DNA of 64,000 nt from Clostridium sp. C2-6-12 (lineage in GTDB: Bacteria; Bacillota; Clostridia; Clostridiales; Clostridiaceae), in contig NZ_JAABNP010000017.1 of the NCBI RefSeq assembly GCF_009928485.1, positions 1-64,000 of the forward strand, given 5' to 3'. A program made the position numbers and the translations under genes. Shown here in pieces: positions 63,853 to 64,000 of this stretch; the stretch's first letter is position 1, and every line of letters starts with the position of its first letter. Below the pieces are notes generated by a model, which did no database searches, was not told the DNA's origin, and saw only the letters and a program-made list of their open reading frames with translations.

Positions 63853-64000
63853 TTATTCTCCTTGAACAAAAAAACTTTTAATTTCATTCAATTCATCATT
63901 TAATAAGGCACGTTCTGAAGCATCTTTCGTATCTTCAATTTTTTCTTCTTTCTTATTTTCCAAAAGTTCTATTTCTTTTTCTACTATGTCTTCTTGAATT
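63853..64000 (-). CDS. 3' end of an unrecognised gene (partial)
   Basis: The minus-strand frame is open from the window edge to a TAA at 63853-63855. It gives the last 48 residues of a protein (end: LNDELNEIKSFFVQGE). The segment is strongly charged, Glu/Lys-rich and probably helical or coiled-coil. Too little is visible for a family call. It converges on motAB. Confidence 0.55.
   Translation of the reverse strand, partial: IQEDIVEKEIELLENKKEEKIEDTKDASERALLNDELNEIKSFFVQGE

Overview
The window is strongly AT-rich, densely coded DNA from an endospore-forming, motile anaerobe of Clostridium sensu stricto. The evidence is Spo0A, SpoIVB, the complete SpoIIIAA-AH operon, an alpha/beta-type small acid-soluble spore protein, rubrerythrin, MotAB and a soluble chemoreceptor. 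The exact species is an inference; the C. beijerinckii/C. butyricum group looks plausible. Almost every gene lies on the minus strand, with short plus-strand exceptions. I saw no rRNA, tRNA, CRISPR array or insertion sequence.

Region 1 (1-17.9 kb) is mostly accessory. It holds a soluble chemoreceptor, a COG3910-type ATPase, an unrecognised protein, a DUF2500 protein, a spore SASP, a secreted DUF1002 (YpuA-like) protein and two small acidic proteins. These are followed by a MerR/response-regulator fusion with a FliM/CheC-like tail, an SGNH hydrolase behind a BcrAB-like ABC exporter, a CBS-pair protein, a membrane-anchored MutS-like ATPase, a TPR protein with two CbxX/SpoVK-type AAA+ domains, an AraC/GyrI regulator and a YgjP-like metallohydrolase.

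Region 2 (18-26 kb) has a translation-factor GTPase related to Tet ribosomal-protection proteins, plsC, uraA with a terminator hairpin in its leader, a 2H phosphoesterase, two small membrane proteins, and a plus-strand pair in which the first gene is interrupted by one in-frame TAA.

Region 3 (26-45.5 kb) is the conserved clostridial sporulation/housekeeping block, read leftwards: efp, a CD1247-like gene, spoIIIAA-AH, asp23, nusB, folD, xseA, xseB, ispA, dxs, tlyA, nadK, argR, recN, spoIVB, spo0A. It combines isoprenoid supply, recombination and nucleotide metabolism with the genes that commit to sporulation (Spo0A), form the forespore feeding channel (SpoIIIA) and activate sigma-K (SpoIVB).

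Region 4 (45.7-51.4 kb) is a nine-gene type IV pilus/competence-pseudopilus operon. It has an assembly ATPase, a PilC/ComGB membrane protein, three prepilins, a PilX-like protein and three small proteins resembling PilM/N/O. No prepilin peptidase or PilT is present.

Region 5 (51.6-64 kb) holds rubrerythrin, two small membrane proteins (one with a ferric-reductase-like fold), a lipoprotein, dapF, rqcH, an RpiR-type regulator, an RlmL-like rRNA methyltransferase, pyrR, rluD, motA, motB and the 3' end of an unrecognised gene.

Several start sites were moved to internal codons preceded by a good Shine-Dalgarno (SD) sequence; the reasons are given per gene. All functions are read from motifs and gene order, not from database searches.
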